From Photobacterium obscurum (GTDB lineage Bacteria > Pseudomonadota > Gammaproteobacteria > Enterobacterales > Vibrionaceae): 64,000 bases of DNA. The notes under the pieces are model-generated. The model saw only the letters and a program-made list of their open reading frames with translations. It searched no databases and was not told the DNA's origin. Position numbers and translations under genes: made by a program. Every line of letters begins with the position of its first letter. Position 1 is the stretch's first letter. The DNA lies in contig NZ_JAKRRW010000004.1 in the NCBI RefSeq assembly GCF_026191635.1, positions 62,001-126,000 of the forward strand. The letters are read 5' to 3'. This document shows positions 54,545 through 63,294 of this stretch, in pieces.

Positions 54545-55519
54545 CTAATCGAACTGTTTACCGTAATTGATGATGCTTTCACGATACAGGGCTAGCAAGG
54601 CCTGATCATCGACAGCAATACCAACTTGTTGGGCTGGCATGTTTTTCCACTCATCAGTTTGATAGCCACGATCATCAAATTTCTGAAGTGTCAGGCCTTC
54701 TGCCGGACCGTCGGTAACAACACGGACTGGGCCTTCACGGAGTGTAAACAGCTCGGGGTTGATGACATAGGCGATAGCCGAAGGGTCATGGACATGACAG
54801 CCATGAAGCCCAAGCTTGTTGGCATAGAAGCGTAGGTAATAGCGGCTCACATCCCAAATGAATTCGCCAACTTTTCCTCCGGCTGATTTCAGTTCATCAA
54901 TATAGTCTGACGAGAAGAAGCTTTCTTCCGTGACGTCTAACCCGATGATGACGACTGGCCAGTTTGCCGTAAAGACCTTATCGGCTGCATGCGGGTCATC
55001 GTGGATATTGGCCTCGGCAAAAGGAGTAACATTGCCACGGTGGTTATTCATACCAAAAGCACCGCCCATGATCACAACTTCTTTTACCAACGAGGTAATG
55101 GCCGGATCTGCCTCAAGTGCCAAGGCGAGGTTTGTGAGTGGGCCGACGGCAACCAGAGTGATTTCTCCGGGATTTGCTTTGATTGTATCAATAATGTATT
55201 GATACGCCGGACGGGGATCTGCACTGGCATGTGTTGGCTCACTGGAGTGTAAATCGCCAAATCCGGTTTCGCCATGAACGACAACTGTTGCTCCTACCGG
55301 TGGGCGTTGGAGAGGTTTTTCTGTTCCTTTGGCAATGTCACAGCGAAAGTTGAATTCCTCCTTCAGATAAAGCGCATTACGTGTGCCATTCTCGATAGTG
55401 GCATTACCATATACTGTTGTGATCCCGACGAGTTCGATATCTGGGTGGGCTTCAGCAAACAAAATGGCCATTGCATCATCGATGCCCGGATCGGTATCAA
55501 GAATAATTTTCTTACGCAT
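54545..55519 (-). CDS. Nucleoside hydrolase
   Basis: A 324-residue inosine/uridine-preferring nucleoside hydrolase. The N-terminal DTDPGIDDAMAI is the calcium-binding motif and VAVGPLTNLALAL a later one; HDPSAIAYV near the C-terminus carries the catalytic His-Asp. It cuts ribonucleosides into base and ribose. The start at ATG 55519 (MRKKIILDTDPG) matches the family; the frame extends back to 55672 without family-like sequence. Single-gene unit. Confidence 0.88.
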   Translation of the reverse strand: MRKKIILDTDPGIDDAMAILFAEAHPDIELVGITTVYGNATIENGTRNALYLKEEFNFRCDIAKGTEKPLQRPPVGATVVVHGETGFGDLHSSEPTHASADPRPAYQYIIDTIKANPGEITLVAVGPLTNLALALEADPAITSLVKEVVIMGGAFGMNNHRGNVTPFAEANIHDDPHAADKVFTANWPVVIIGLDVTEESFFSSDYIDELKSAGGKVGEFIWDVSRYYLRFYANKLGLHGCHVHDPSAIAYVINPELFTLREGPVRVVTDGPAEGLTLQKFDDRGYQTDEWKNMPAQQVGIAVDDQALLALYRESIINYGKQFD

Positions 55520-55631
55520 AGAGAACTTGTCCAGATAAATTGAGAGACAACATCTTAGCGTCAATCTGCCCCATTCCCCGTGATAGCTCTCACACTGATT
55601 TGAAAGACCGATGTAAATTTGATTTCTACGA

Positions 55632-56225
55632 TTAGTCTCTGGGGGTAAAACAGCAAACCTTTTGATTTTCATCGAGTATCACTTTGCAGGAGCTGGTTAG
55701 CTGTTGCCGTAGTTTGGTGCGGGCACGTTGCAAGCGAGATTTTACGGCCGGTAGTGAAAGCTCATGCTGGTTCGCATACTGTTGTTGGGTCATGCCATGA
55801 ATATCGCATGCTTTCAGTATGTCACTGTCTTTCGGTTCAAGTTCATTAAGTACACGGGGCAGGCAGTTGGTGAGGTTGTCTACAGTTGTATCGCCAAGCT
55901 GTTTCTGTTCGATATCATCCATAGCGGGTAAAGCGAGCGTGGTGCGTTTACGTGCCTGATCGATGACCAGGTTTCCTGCCACCCGGAATAACCACGCTTT
56001 GGTATTGGTAATGTTACAGAAGCGTTCATCTTGATGCATTGCCCGGATAAAGACTTCGTGCAGTAGATCTTGGGCTAGGGGCTCGTCGTGAGTTTGGGCG
56101 CGGAGCCAATGCGCGAGTTGGTTCTCATGATGCTCCCACGCCTGCATCAGGCAAGGTCTGGCGTTATGTTCTCGCATTGTCATTTTTGTACCGTTGGAAC
56201 TAGGATAATAGAGTTGATGAGTCAT
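55632..56225 (-). CDS. ECF-type sigma factor, SigZ-like
   Basis: A 197-residue sigma-70 protein of the small type. Region 2 is AQDLLHEVFIRAMHQ...AWLFRVAGNLVIDQARKR, and region 4 MTQQQYANQHELSLPAVKSRLQRARTKLRQQL. A C-terminal tail with three Cys (SSCKVILDENQKVCC) resembles SigZ. No anti-sigma gene is adjacent. Start is not certain: ATG 56225 is listed; ATG 56183, 56177 or 56147 also fit because none has a strong ribosome site. It is downstream of the DUF502 gene, 97 bases. Confidence 0.75.
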   Translation of the reverse strand: MTHQLYYPSSNGTKMTMREHNARPCLMQAWEHHENQLAHWLRAQTHDEPLAQDLLHEVFIRAMHQDERFCNITNTKAWLFRVAGNLVIDQARKRTTLALPAMDDIEQKQLGDTTVDNLTNCLPRVLNELEPKDSDILKACDIHGMTQQQYANQHELSLPAVKSRLQRARTKLRQQLTSSCKVILDENQKVCCFTPRD

Positions 56226-56322
56226 TTTCTCATGAGAGCCTGAGGCGCAATGTGACTTCAGCCAATATTTCGATACGCAGGCGAATGATAGTGTCTGCCT
56301 CCCCCGAAAGAGGTGAAAATAG

Positions 56323-56946
56323 TCAGTGGTCTTTATGGCTCGCTGAGGAGACACCCGAACCGGCCCCGGTCATTCCGGCAGTCAGTGTAAAGCGCATTGC
56401 TTCTTCAATTGTCATATCAAGAGGACGTATCGCGCTGCGGGGGATCAGGACAGCATAACCTCCGATCATATAGCTAAGGGGAAAGTAGACCAGAACACTG
56501 TCTTCATCTCGAAATGACTCGGGTAACCGCTCAGAGATTGGCTGTGTAACAAAGCCAATTACCTGCATGTCGGTCTCCCCCAGTGTTACTGCGACAACTT
56601 GTTCAAACTCTTTGCGAGTGGCAGGAGAGAAGTAGTCAAAAAAGTCGCGAATAGTCGGGTATACCGTTCTGAATAACGGCATGTGATAGAAAACTTGTTC
56701 ACTCTTGGCAAACATCCGTTGTACGACATAGGCGTTCATCATAAGTCCGGCGATAAAAAAGACTAGCAGCCCGGCAGCTAGACCCATTCCCGGCCAATAC
56801 CATTCATTGGGAAGAATCGTCTGAATGAGTTCACCGAGTATGGACTCTAATGAAACGGCAAACCAGTAGAGGAGGTAAAGTGTCAATACTATTGGCAATA
56901 TAGTTACCAGCCCGGTAATGATATTTTTGCTGATAAAACCAAACAT
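56323..56946 (-). CDS. DUF502 family membrane protein
   Basis: A 207-residue protein with two N-terminal transmembrane helices (about residues 9-29 and 52-75) and a soluble C-terminal domain of DUF502 character (VYPTIRDFFDYFS, TLGETDMQVIGFVT and MIGGYAVLIPRSAIRPLDMTIEEAM). Function unknown; a role in trafficking or membrane homeostasis has been proposed for relatives. ATG 56946 is the family start (MFGFISKNIITGL). Confidence 0.82.
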   Translation of the reverse strand: MFGFISKNIITGLVTILPIVLTLYLLYWFAVSLESILGELIQTILPNEWYWPGMGLAAGLLVFFIAGLMMNAYVVQRMFAKSEQVFYHMPLFRTVYPTIRDFFDYFSPATRKEFEQVVAVTLGETDMQVIGFVTQPISERLPESFRDEDSVLVYFPLSYMIGGYAVLIPRSAIRPLDMTIEEAMRFTLTAGMTGAGSGVSSASHKDH

Positions 56947-57000
56947 TGTGACGTTCTCCAAACTGGGTGCTGATATAAAGCATAGGCATCCTTCGACAGG

Positions 57001-57266
57001 TATACCCAAGTTACTTCAAGATGCAGGATTCAGAGTAACACCAGCCAGTTCAATTCAAGGAAAATGTGCGAAGGAATGACATGTCCTTTTGAGTACATTG
57101 GACACAGAAGTGGATTGGTTGGAGCACTCCCGAAAGGCGAGTTTTCCAGGCGCAAATGCTGCGTTGCTGATTCTTGATGTAGAGCGACTGTATCTTCAAA
57201 TCAGCGCCTTGTTTTCGCTCCTGGAAATTCTCGCTGAAGCGAGCATCTTGAAGTAACTTGGGTATA
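57001..57266. mobile_element. MITE-like element with 24-bp perfect terminal inverted repeats
   Basis: The left end 57001-57024 starts TATACCCAAGTTACTTCAAG and the right end 57243-57266 is its exact reverse complement over 24 bp. The flanks suggest a TA target. The 266 bases have no transposase gene or long ORF. It lies in the gap between the DUF502 and DUF503 genes. Mobilisation in trans by a transposase is inferred from structure alone. Confidence 0.7.
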
Positions 57267-57366
57267 TACACTTTTTATATTGCTTATGATTGATATGAGT
57301 GCTGGATGGACACTCACTGAAGTAACGATCACTCAATAGGGAGGCTTTGCATTATGAGGGGGGAGT

Positions 57367-57663
57367 ATGAGTGAACAAAGCTTTTATATTGCCCTTCTTA
57401 CTGTGGAGCTGGTGATCCCTCATGCGCAATCGCTGAAGGAAAAACGCCGCGAGATCCACGGGTTGAAAGATCGAATTAGGCAGCGCTTCAACGTTTCAGT
57501 AGCCGAAGTTGGCTATCAGGATAAATGGCAGCGTAGTGTATTGGCCACTTGTCTTGTGGGCAGTGATAAACGCCTGTTGGAGTTAGAGCAGACCTGGATC
57601 CGCACTGTTTTTGAAGAGGCTGCCAATATTGAAATTACCGCAATAGCTCAGGAGTGGCTGTAG
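57367..57663 (+). CDS. DUF503 family protein
   Basis: A 98-residue soluble alpha/beta protein with the DUF503 pattern: YIALLTVELVIPHAQSLKEKRREIHGLKDRIRQRFNVSVAEVGYQDKWQRS. Homologues occur next to ribosome-associated genes such as rbfA in many bacteria; role unknown. GGGGGGA before the ATG. Single-gene unit. Confidence 0.82.
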   Translation: MSEQSFYIALLTVELVIPHAQSLKEKRREIHGLKDRIRQRFNVSVAEVGYQDKWQRSVLATCLVGSDKRLLELEQTWIRTVFEEAANIEITAIAQEWL

Positions 57664-57729
57664 TTGTTAGATTGCGACGATAATTAACTGGGCCTGCGAC
57701 ATTTTCTACTCGAATATTTGTAAAGTCGG

Positions 57730-57735
57730 TATAAT
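57730..57735 (+). promoter_or_regulatory. -10 element upstream of the 66-residue gene
   Basis: A perfect TATAAT, 30 bases before ATG 57765, with no clear -35 at the usual spacing. Confidence 0.4.
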
Positions 57736-57764
57736 CCGCCCCAACAACAAATGTAGGTAATATC

Positions 57765-57965
57765 ATGAAAGTAATGAAGATCGGTTGGGCAGATGTGTGT
57801 GGTTATGGCGACTGGCTTACTCCGGAGGCTGCGCTTAAATTTGCACAAGGTGGCTATACGCACGTTGAGTTTTCAGGCGAGTTGATGAAAAGTGAACTGA
57901 GCTATGCGGACGATGGCACGCCTTTGGTGGGGCTTGGTAAAGCGGATGAATTGGGCAATGAATAG
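57765..57965 (+). CDS. Small hypothetical protein, 66 residues
   Basis: A soluble protein with WADVCGYGDWLTPEAALKFAQGGYTHVEFSGELMKSELS and an acidic C-terminus. No family recognised. AGGT is near the ATG, and a TATAAT box lies 30 bases upstream. The composition is coding-like. Confidence 0.5.
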   Translation: MKVMKIGWADVCGYGDWLTPEAALKFAQGGYTHVEFSGELMKSELSYADDGTPLVGLGKADELGNE

Positions 57966-58090
57966 GGAGAGTGAGTCAAACTTTAACCGTGTAAAGTTTG
58001 TCCCGCAAAAGTAAGACATGCCGTTTGGTTGGGGGGATATGCCCCAGCGATTGCTATTTCGTGAGTCGCTGAGGCGGTTATTGCTGTTGG

Positions 58091-59470
58091 TTACATTTTT
58101 CCCGTCCCGGTTTTGGCTTGTTTTTGAAGCTTGAAATATTCCTGAGTCAGTTTGAATACTACGGGACTTAGCAGAACCAAGGCGATCAGGTTAGGAACGG
58201 CCATCATTGCGTTTAGCGTATCGGCCAGCAGCCAAATAAACTCCAGTGAACTGGTTGCCCCAATAGGTACGGCAATTACCCACAGAACCCGAAACGGGAC
58301 AATTGCCTTTACTCCAAATAGATACTGGATACATTTTTCGCTGTAAAAGCTCCATCCCAAGACAGTGGTAAATGCAAATATAGATAGGGCAATTGCCACA
58401 ATATAGTTACCCAGGCCGGGAAGGGCCGTGGCAAAAGCGACAGATGTTAATGCTGCTCCAGTTTCTCCGCTTTGCCAAGCTCCGGATACCACAATCGCGA
58501 GGCCGGTGATGCTACAAACTACAATCGTATCGATAAAGGTACCTAACATCGCGACTAAGCCTTGTGCTACCGGATTTTTAGTCTGGGCTGCTGCGTGGGC
58601 GATGGGGGCACTGCCTAACCCCGCTTCATTAGAAAAGATCCCCCGTGCGACACCAAACCGAATTGCTGCCCAGACGGCGGCACCGGCAAAGCCTCCTTGC
58701 GCTGCGACTGGCGTAAAGGCACTGCTGATAATCAGACTGAAAGCGGTGGGAATTTCGGTGGCATTCATCCCCAGTACCAACAGACCCGAAGCAATATAGA
58801 ACGCGGCCATAAGCGGAACCAATTTACCTGCCACATCGGCGATACGCTTAATCCCACCCATCAATACGAGACCAACCAGAATCATCATCACCAGACCGGA
58901 TGCTATTGGTGGTATACCGAAATTGGCATCTACTGCTGCTGCAACAGAATTTGACTGCACGGTATTACCAATGCCAAAGCCTGCAACGGACCCAAAAATA
59001 GCAAAGGCCGTGCCCAGCCATGCCCATTTATGACTCAGGCCATTTTTGATGTAGTACATCGGTCCGCCGACATGGTTACCATTTTCATCGGTCTCACGAT
59101 ACTGAACCGCACACACTGCTTCGGCAAATTTTGTTGCCATGCCCACGAGAGCCGTACACCACATCCAAAACAGGGCTCCCGGTCCCCCTAGAAAGATTGC
59201 GGTTGCGACCCCTGCAATGTTACCGGTGCCAATAGTGGCTGAAAGGGAAGTCATTAGCGCGTTAAATGGACTGATTTCCCCCTGTATTTTTTTGTCTTTC
59301 TCCGGAATTCGGCCGGACCACAGTAATTTGAAGCCGGCACCGAGTTTGACAATAGGCATGAGCTTTAAGCCGACAGTGAGGAATATCCCAACCCCAAGGA
59401 TCATTACCAGCATTGGGACGCCCCAAACCAAGCTGTTTATTGCCGCTATAAAGCTTGCTATTGACTCCAT
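58091..59470 (-). CDS. Alanine/glycine:sodium symporter, AGCS family
   Basis: A 459-residue polytopic carrier with the AGCS signature GPGALFWMWCTALVGMATKFAEAVCAV and the ATIGTGNIAGVATAIFLGG region. Members import alanine and glycine with sodium. Its gene family is often under glycine riboswitches in Vibrio, but I do not see one upstream here. Glycine is the product of the choline pathway at 27-53 kb, but this gene is not physically joined to it. Confidence 0.92.
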   Translation of the reverse strand: MESIASFIAAINSLVWGVPMLVMILGVGIFLTVGLKLMPIVKLGAGFKLLWSGRIPEKDKKIQGEISPFNALMTSLSATIGTGNIAGVATAIFLGGPGALFWMWCTALVGMATKFAEAVCAVQYRETDENGNHVGGPMYYIKNGLSHKWAWLGTAFAIFGSVAGFGIGNTVQSNSVAAAVDANFGIPPIASGLVMMILVGLVLMGGIKRIADVAGKLVPLMAAFYIASGLLVLGMNATEIPTAFSLIISSAFTPVAAQGGFAGAAVWAAIRFGVARGIFSNEAGLGSAPIAHAAAQTKNPVAQGLVAMLGTFIDTIVVCSITGLAIVVSGAWQSGETGAALTSVAFATALPGLGNYIVAIALSIFAFTTVLGWSFYSEKCIQYLFGVKAIVPFRVLWVIAVPIGATSSLEFIWLLADTLNAMMAVPNLIALVLLSPVVFKLTQEYFKLQKQAKTGTGKM

Positions 59471-59761
59471 AAGGAACCCTCACTGTGTTTTTTCTAATAT
59501 ATGCAAAAACATAGGTCGCCTTGGGGATAAATACAAACGGCATAGAGGAAATGTGCGGAGAATGTTGTTATTGAGCGACATCAAATTGCCATGTAAAAGT
59601 ATGGTGAGATGCAGTACAGGGAGTACACTTAAAGTGGCGTCAAGCTTTGCCTTTCGATTGCGCTCCGGGGAATTGAGTATTAGTGATCGTAGTCGAAGAA
59701 AGCTAACACTTTTGATATTGGATGGAGTAGTACCAGAAAACTGAAGAGTAAGGATCAAGTC

Positions 59762-59890
59762 ATGCGTCACTGGAGCAGGAGAAATAAGCAACGGCTTTCT
59801 CAACAATTCAGAGTTGAGCATATGGCAGAAAAGGTTATCAATGACTTTTTGGCGAGAAGAGGCATAGGTAAAGAGGATACCTTGCATTAG
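59762..59890 (+). CDS. Putative 42-residue basic protein
   Basis: ATG 59762 has AAGGA (59750-59754) seven bases upstream. The 42 residues begin MRHWSRRNKQRLSQQFRVEHM and are Arg/Lys-rich, ending KEDTLH. No membrane segment. A terminator follows 48 bases after the stop, so it could be a separate small transcript. No family recognised. Confidence 0.4.
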   Translation: MRHWSRRNKQRLSQQFRVEHMAEKVINDFLARRGIGKEDTLH

Positions 59891-59938
59891 GTAATTCTTG
59901 TGTCGCTTTTGGGTCAACCTGTTTAAATATTATCTTTG

Positions 59939-59967
59939 ACGATCGCATCTTAGCGGTCGTTTTTATT
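59939..59967 (+). terminator. Terminator after the 42-residue ORF
   Basis: ACGATCGC (59939-59946) pairs with GCGGTCGT (59953-59960, one G-T pair), followed by TTTTATTT. Confidence 0.75.
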
Positions 59968-60203
59968 TCCCCCACCCGCAGGACGTATGAGGTGGGGCGA
60001 TTACGCCTTTCTTTCCTTTATTAATTATTGAGTTAAGAAATGCTGTGTGACTAGCCTTTGCACATGGTTCGCATTGTGCGATATTCTATGCTGCGAAATG
60101 TATCAACAGCTGATACATGGAACTAACTTTTCAAATATGCATGGAATTTGGTATTGAATTTTAAGCATGCCCGTTTACGACGTAACAAAGAAGAGATATT
60201 GAT

Positions 60204-60752
60204 TTGCTAGAGCTACTTAAAGAAGTATTAGGATGGACCTCTGTCGCGTTCTACATCTCCATCACTGTATTTAACAGTATGAAGTTCACACGTTTTGCGG
60301 CCTTTGGCTCTGCGGCGAACGATATTGTCTGGTCTATCTTGATGGGCTGGTGGCCGAAACTGATCCTTAATCTGTCTGTTGCTGCGATAAACACCTATCG
60401 ATATGTTAAGGATTTCACCAAATCAGCTAAGGCCATCGTCAATTTGTTGGCAGCAATAATGGCTGCAGGTATTCTTTATATTGTATACGTAGCCGTGAGT
60501 GCCTTTATCGCCGAACCGACACTTCCGGTTGCTCTGCAGTTTATGGATTTGGGGGTTATTGTTACCGCGCTATATATGACCTCACTGAAGAAGTATCGAG
60601 TCTTAATGCTAGTTTCAGGCTTTGTCGGTATGGCTGCCTACTATGGCAACCCCCAGATGATGGTTATCAAAGCAATCGTGATCGGGATTATGACCTATAA
60701 ACTGGTCTCGCCAAGCCAGCAGGAAAAAGAAGTGTTGGCAACAGAGAGTTAA
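60204..60752 (+). CDS. Inner-membrane protein, YgjV-like
   Basis: A 182-residue polytopic protein with about five hydrophobic segments (residues 8-25, 35-62, 75-100, 112-128, 138-168). It has the size and helix layout of the YgjV family of unknown function. The start is taken as TTG 60204 with AGAGA upstream, as the first segment starts directly; an internal ATG at codon 26 would drop the first helix. A terminator follows. Confidence 0.6.
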   Translation: MLELLKEVLGWTSVAFYISITVFNSMKFTRFAAFGSAANDIVWSILMGWWPKLILNLSVAAINTYRYVKDFTKSAKAIVNLLAAIMAAGILYIVYVAVSAFIAEPTLPVALQFMDLGVIVTALYMTSLKKYRVLMLVSGFVGMAAYYGNPQMMVIKAIVIGIMTYKLVSPSQQEKEVLATES

Positions 60753-60780
60753 GTATTACTCTGAGTTCCTTTGTTCTGAT

Positions 60781-60811
60781 ATAAAGCCGCACATTGTTGC
60801 GGCTTTATTGT
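60781..60811 (+). terminator. Terminator between the YgjV-like and siderophore-interacting genes
   Basis: Perfect 10-bp stem ATAAAGCCGC / GCGGCTTTAT (60781-60790 and 60799-60808) with an ACATTGTT loop. It lies between convergent genes. Confidence 0.75.
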
Positions 60812-60848
60812 ATTACAGCACGTACGGTTGTTTAGCTGTACTTTCAAT

Positions 60849-61574
60849 TTATGTGATTCTTTGACGGGCACTGAGCCCTTTTGCCCAGTAGTTACTTGCG
60901 TAGATATTTTCCCGTTCAAAACTTAGTTCATTTTGTAGATGCTGCTGGATCTGTTTAACCTGAGTTGCTTCAACGCCGATAAATACCTGGGTATCTTTCG
61001 GTAAGTTATGGCTAACTTGGTTAACATATTGGGCAAGTTCGCCTTGCTGTTCATCCTCAATAAACCAATCGACATGTGGGATATCTAACTTGACGATATC
61101 AGCTCGAGTTGGCACAGCAATAACGGCTGTAAGCGTTGACTCTTTGGGAACCTTGTTAGCAAATGCATTCACGGCGTTCAGCGAGGTAATATCACCCACC
61201 ATTAAGTAGTGTTGCCATGAGAAGTCGCTCAACTTGGGCTTACCAGGACCAGCTACACCAACAAAGCTGCCAACTTTAGCTTGTTTAGCCCAGTCAGTCG
61301 CCGGTCCGCGGTGGCGGTTAACAACAAAATCGAGCGTTAGCTGGTTGCTGTCGGGATCGAAGCTTTTTATCGTGTATGAACGCATTGCGAGCTTGTTCGA
61401 CAGACTAAGCATCGATTTATGTTGCTCCGGTTTGGGCACCACTACTTTTACGTGCGCGCCTTCCATGCCTGTCGGGAAATCAGCTAATGAGTCCCCGTGC
61501 AGGGTTAAGCGACGAAGATGAGGGGTTAGATCTTGTACCTTATGTACATGAACGAGGTGAAACTTTTTACTCAT
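60849..61574 (-). CDS. Siderophore-interacting protein (ViuB/SIP family)
   Basis: A 241-residue flavin-containing NAD(P)H oxidoreductase. Flavin site is in MRSYTIKSFDP (R-x-Y-T/S) and the NAD part in YLMVGDITSLNAVNAFAN; the C-terminal YWAKGL is typical for the SIP family. It reduces ferric siderophores in the cytoplasm to release iron. ATG 61574 (MSKKFHLVHVHKV) is preferred. No Fur box identified nearby. Confidence 0.85.
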   Translation of the reverse strand: MSKKFHLVHVHKVQDLTPHLRRLTLHGDSLADFPTGMEGAHVKVVVPKPEQHKSMLSLSNKLAMRSYTIKSFDPDSNQLTLDFVVNRHRGPATDWAKQAKVGSFVGVAGPGKPKLSDFSWQHYLMVGDITSLNAVNAFANKVPKESTLTAVIAVPTRADIVKLDIPHVDWFIEDEQQGELAQYVNQVSHNLPKDTQVFIGVEATQVKQIQQHLQNELSFERENIYASNYWAKGLSARQRIT

Positions 61575-61732
61575 GGGGTTTCTCCGCACAGAGGTCTTGA
61601 GATTAACAGCCCGTGCGTCTTCTATAATGACAACACTGCTGTCTGCGCATGTTAGTTATCCCGCTTGATTTCGAGGCAATGTATCGAAAGCTCTTGACGG
61701 TTGAGAGTTACATAAGTGACGGGATTGAAGTA

Positions 61733-62503
61733 TTAGTTTGCCATCTCAGGCAACCAGGCTAGGACACCTTGCTTAAAGCTAGGTCGTTGGATAATGGCAT
61801 TTTTCCACTTTTCCAGATTTGGATAGTTCTCAAATGGATACTTGGCTACTTTCAGTATCACCAGTTGCGGTATCCAGGCGATATCAGCGAGGGAAAAGCC
61901 GTCTCCGGCAAGCCAGTCATTGTCTTTGAGGCGCTCATCCATGTGTTTGAAGCAGTTGTCGATCACTGCCGTAGCCTTATCCAACTCAGTTTTTGTAAAA
62001 CCCTCGTTGGAATTAAAGCGCTCATGGAATTCGAGAAGGGCAGAATCAAAGGATTGATTCTTGCGATACTCATCCATCTCCTCAGATGTCTTCTTCATGT
62101 TTTGCAGAAAATCTACGTTGCCATACATGTAGGTTTTGATCGAAAGGTGGTTATTTCTGGCCAGATACATCCAGTCGTACATCACTTGCTCGTCTTCAGC
62201 GGAGACTGGGCGAAGCGAGCCGGGTGAAAACTGTTTATCCAAGTAATCGATGATGTCGGCAGAGTCGATAACAACCACACCGTCATTTACCAAGGTGGGT
62301 ACGACAGCATTGGGGTTTATTCCCATATACACTTTGGTTAAGTTCTCACCTTTCAGAATATCAACAAGATGGCTGCTCCACTCCAGCTCCTTCTCTTCCA
62401 GCGCGATTCTTACCCGCATTGCGCAATTGGAAAAGCCTGTATGATACAGGTGAAGGCCCTTGAAGCTTTCCACTGATTTATTGGTTGGTTTGATAATCCC
62501 CAT
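61733..62503 (-). CDS. Glutathione S-transferase family protein
   Basis: A 256-residue protein with an N-terminal thioredoxin-like domain (about 15-95, HTGFSNCAMRVRIALEEKELEW and NPNAVVPTLVNDGVVVIDSADIIDYLD) and helical C-terminal GST domain (DNDWLAGDGFSLADIAWIPQL). The active residue would be Ser or Cys in FSNCAMRVR. Divergent from a MarR regulator with a palindromic gap, so likely regulated by it. Confidence 0.85.
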   Translation of the reverse strand: MGIIKPTNKSVESFKGLHLYHTGFSNCAMRVRIALEEKELEWSSHLVDILKGENLTKVYMGINPNAVVPTLVNDGVVVIDSADIIDYLDKQFSPGSLRPVSAEDEQVMYDWMYLARNNHLSIKTYMYGNVDFLQNMKKTSEEMDEYRKNQSFDSALLEFHERFNSNEGFTKTELDKATAVIDNCFKHMDERLKDNDWLAGDGFSLADIAWIPQLVILKVAKYPFENYPNLEKWKNAIIQRPSFKQGVLAWLPEMAN

Positions 62504-62643
62504 CTTCTTACCTCATAATATGAACATATGGTAGTAACTGAAATCGTTGAAGACATTCAGGTATTTATGCTTTCTTTGCGGCCTGCTGAATACCCGGCTT
62601 CATGTCATAACATTTGGTTGATAATATAAACTATATCGATATC

Positions 62644-62658
62644 GTTGATATTGTCAAC
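62644..62658. promoter_or_regulatory. Putative MarR-type operator
   Basis: GTTGATATTGTCAAC is an almost perfect palindrome (one mismatch), adjoining ATATCGATAT (62633-62642), in the divergent gap between the GST and MarR genes. Confidence 0.45.
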
Positions 62659-62684
62659 TAATTGAGGTTTGAAAAAGATCGTCA

Positions 62685-63104
62685 ATGGATAAATTAGCCA
62701 GTAAGTATTTGTTTACCCTGATACAGAAATATCGCTCGGAAATGCGTAGTGCGATTGATGCAAAGTCATTAAATATCAATGCAATGCATGTTCAGTGCTT
62801 GAGGTATGTTGCGGAGACACCTAGCTGCACAGCCAATAGTATCGTGCAGGGATTAGCTCGTGATAAATCACAAATATCAATCCTTATCAAAGATATGGTT
62901 AGCAAGGGATGGATTGAAAGAAAACCGAACCAGGTCGACAAACGCAGTAAACTACTGGTTTTGACAGACACTGGCCGTGAGTTGATTGACAAGGTGCGCC
63001 AGGAAGAAGCGGTGATCAGTGCTCGTATGCAGCAGGGATTGTCTGAGGAGGAGCTGGCTGCTTTTCAAACAATCATCCAGGCTATGATCAAAAACCTTAA
63101 TTAA
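62685..63104 (+). CDS. MarR-family regulator
   Basis: A 139-residue winged-helix protein. The recognition helix is in TANSIVQGLARDKSQISILIKDMVSKGWIERKPNQVDKRSKLLVLTDTGREL, the classical MarR signature. It is divergent from the glutathione transferase and probably controls it and itself through the gap palindromes. Effector unknown. Confidence 0.88.
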   Translation: MDKLASKYLFTLIQKYRSEMRSAIDAKSLNINAMHVQCLRYVAETPSCTANSIVQGLARDKSQISILIKDMVSKGWIERKPNQVDKRSKLLVLTDTGRELIDKVRQEEAVISARMQQGLSEEELAAFQTIIQAMIKNLN

Positions 63105-63294
63105 AGGTATTTTGAATCCTTAATAACGGCACTGCTCATCCTTGATTAGTGCCGCCAATCAAAAAAGATACTTGCCCCACAAGGGAGGCAATAACCTTAT
63201 TATTTCGTTTCTTTTTTTTTGCGCGAGATTAACTACGAGTTACGCGAAATGGGTAAACAGTCATTTCGGATAGTGTTCCGGAAAAGTAAAATCA

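Larger units (their letters stand above)
59471..60203. other. Intergenic region between the AGCS gene and the YgjV-like gene
   Basis: 733 bases that hold one small ORF (59762-59890) with a good ribosome site and a terminator (59939-59966). I looked for a glycine riboswitch on the minus strand and saw neither the GGAGAG nor the CCGAAGG core. Confidence 0.5.

Noticed and set aside
59471..59760. Glycine riboswitch upstream of the AGCS symporter
   Set aside because: Vibrio AGCS genes can have one, but I found no tandem aptamer cores (GGAGAG, CCGAAGG) on the minus strand.
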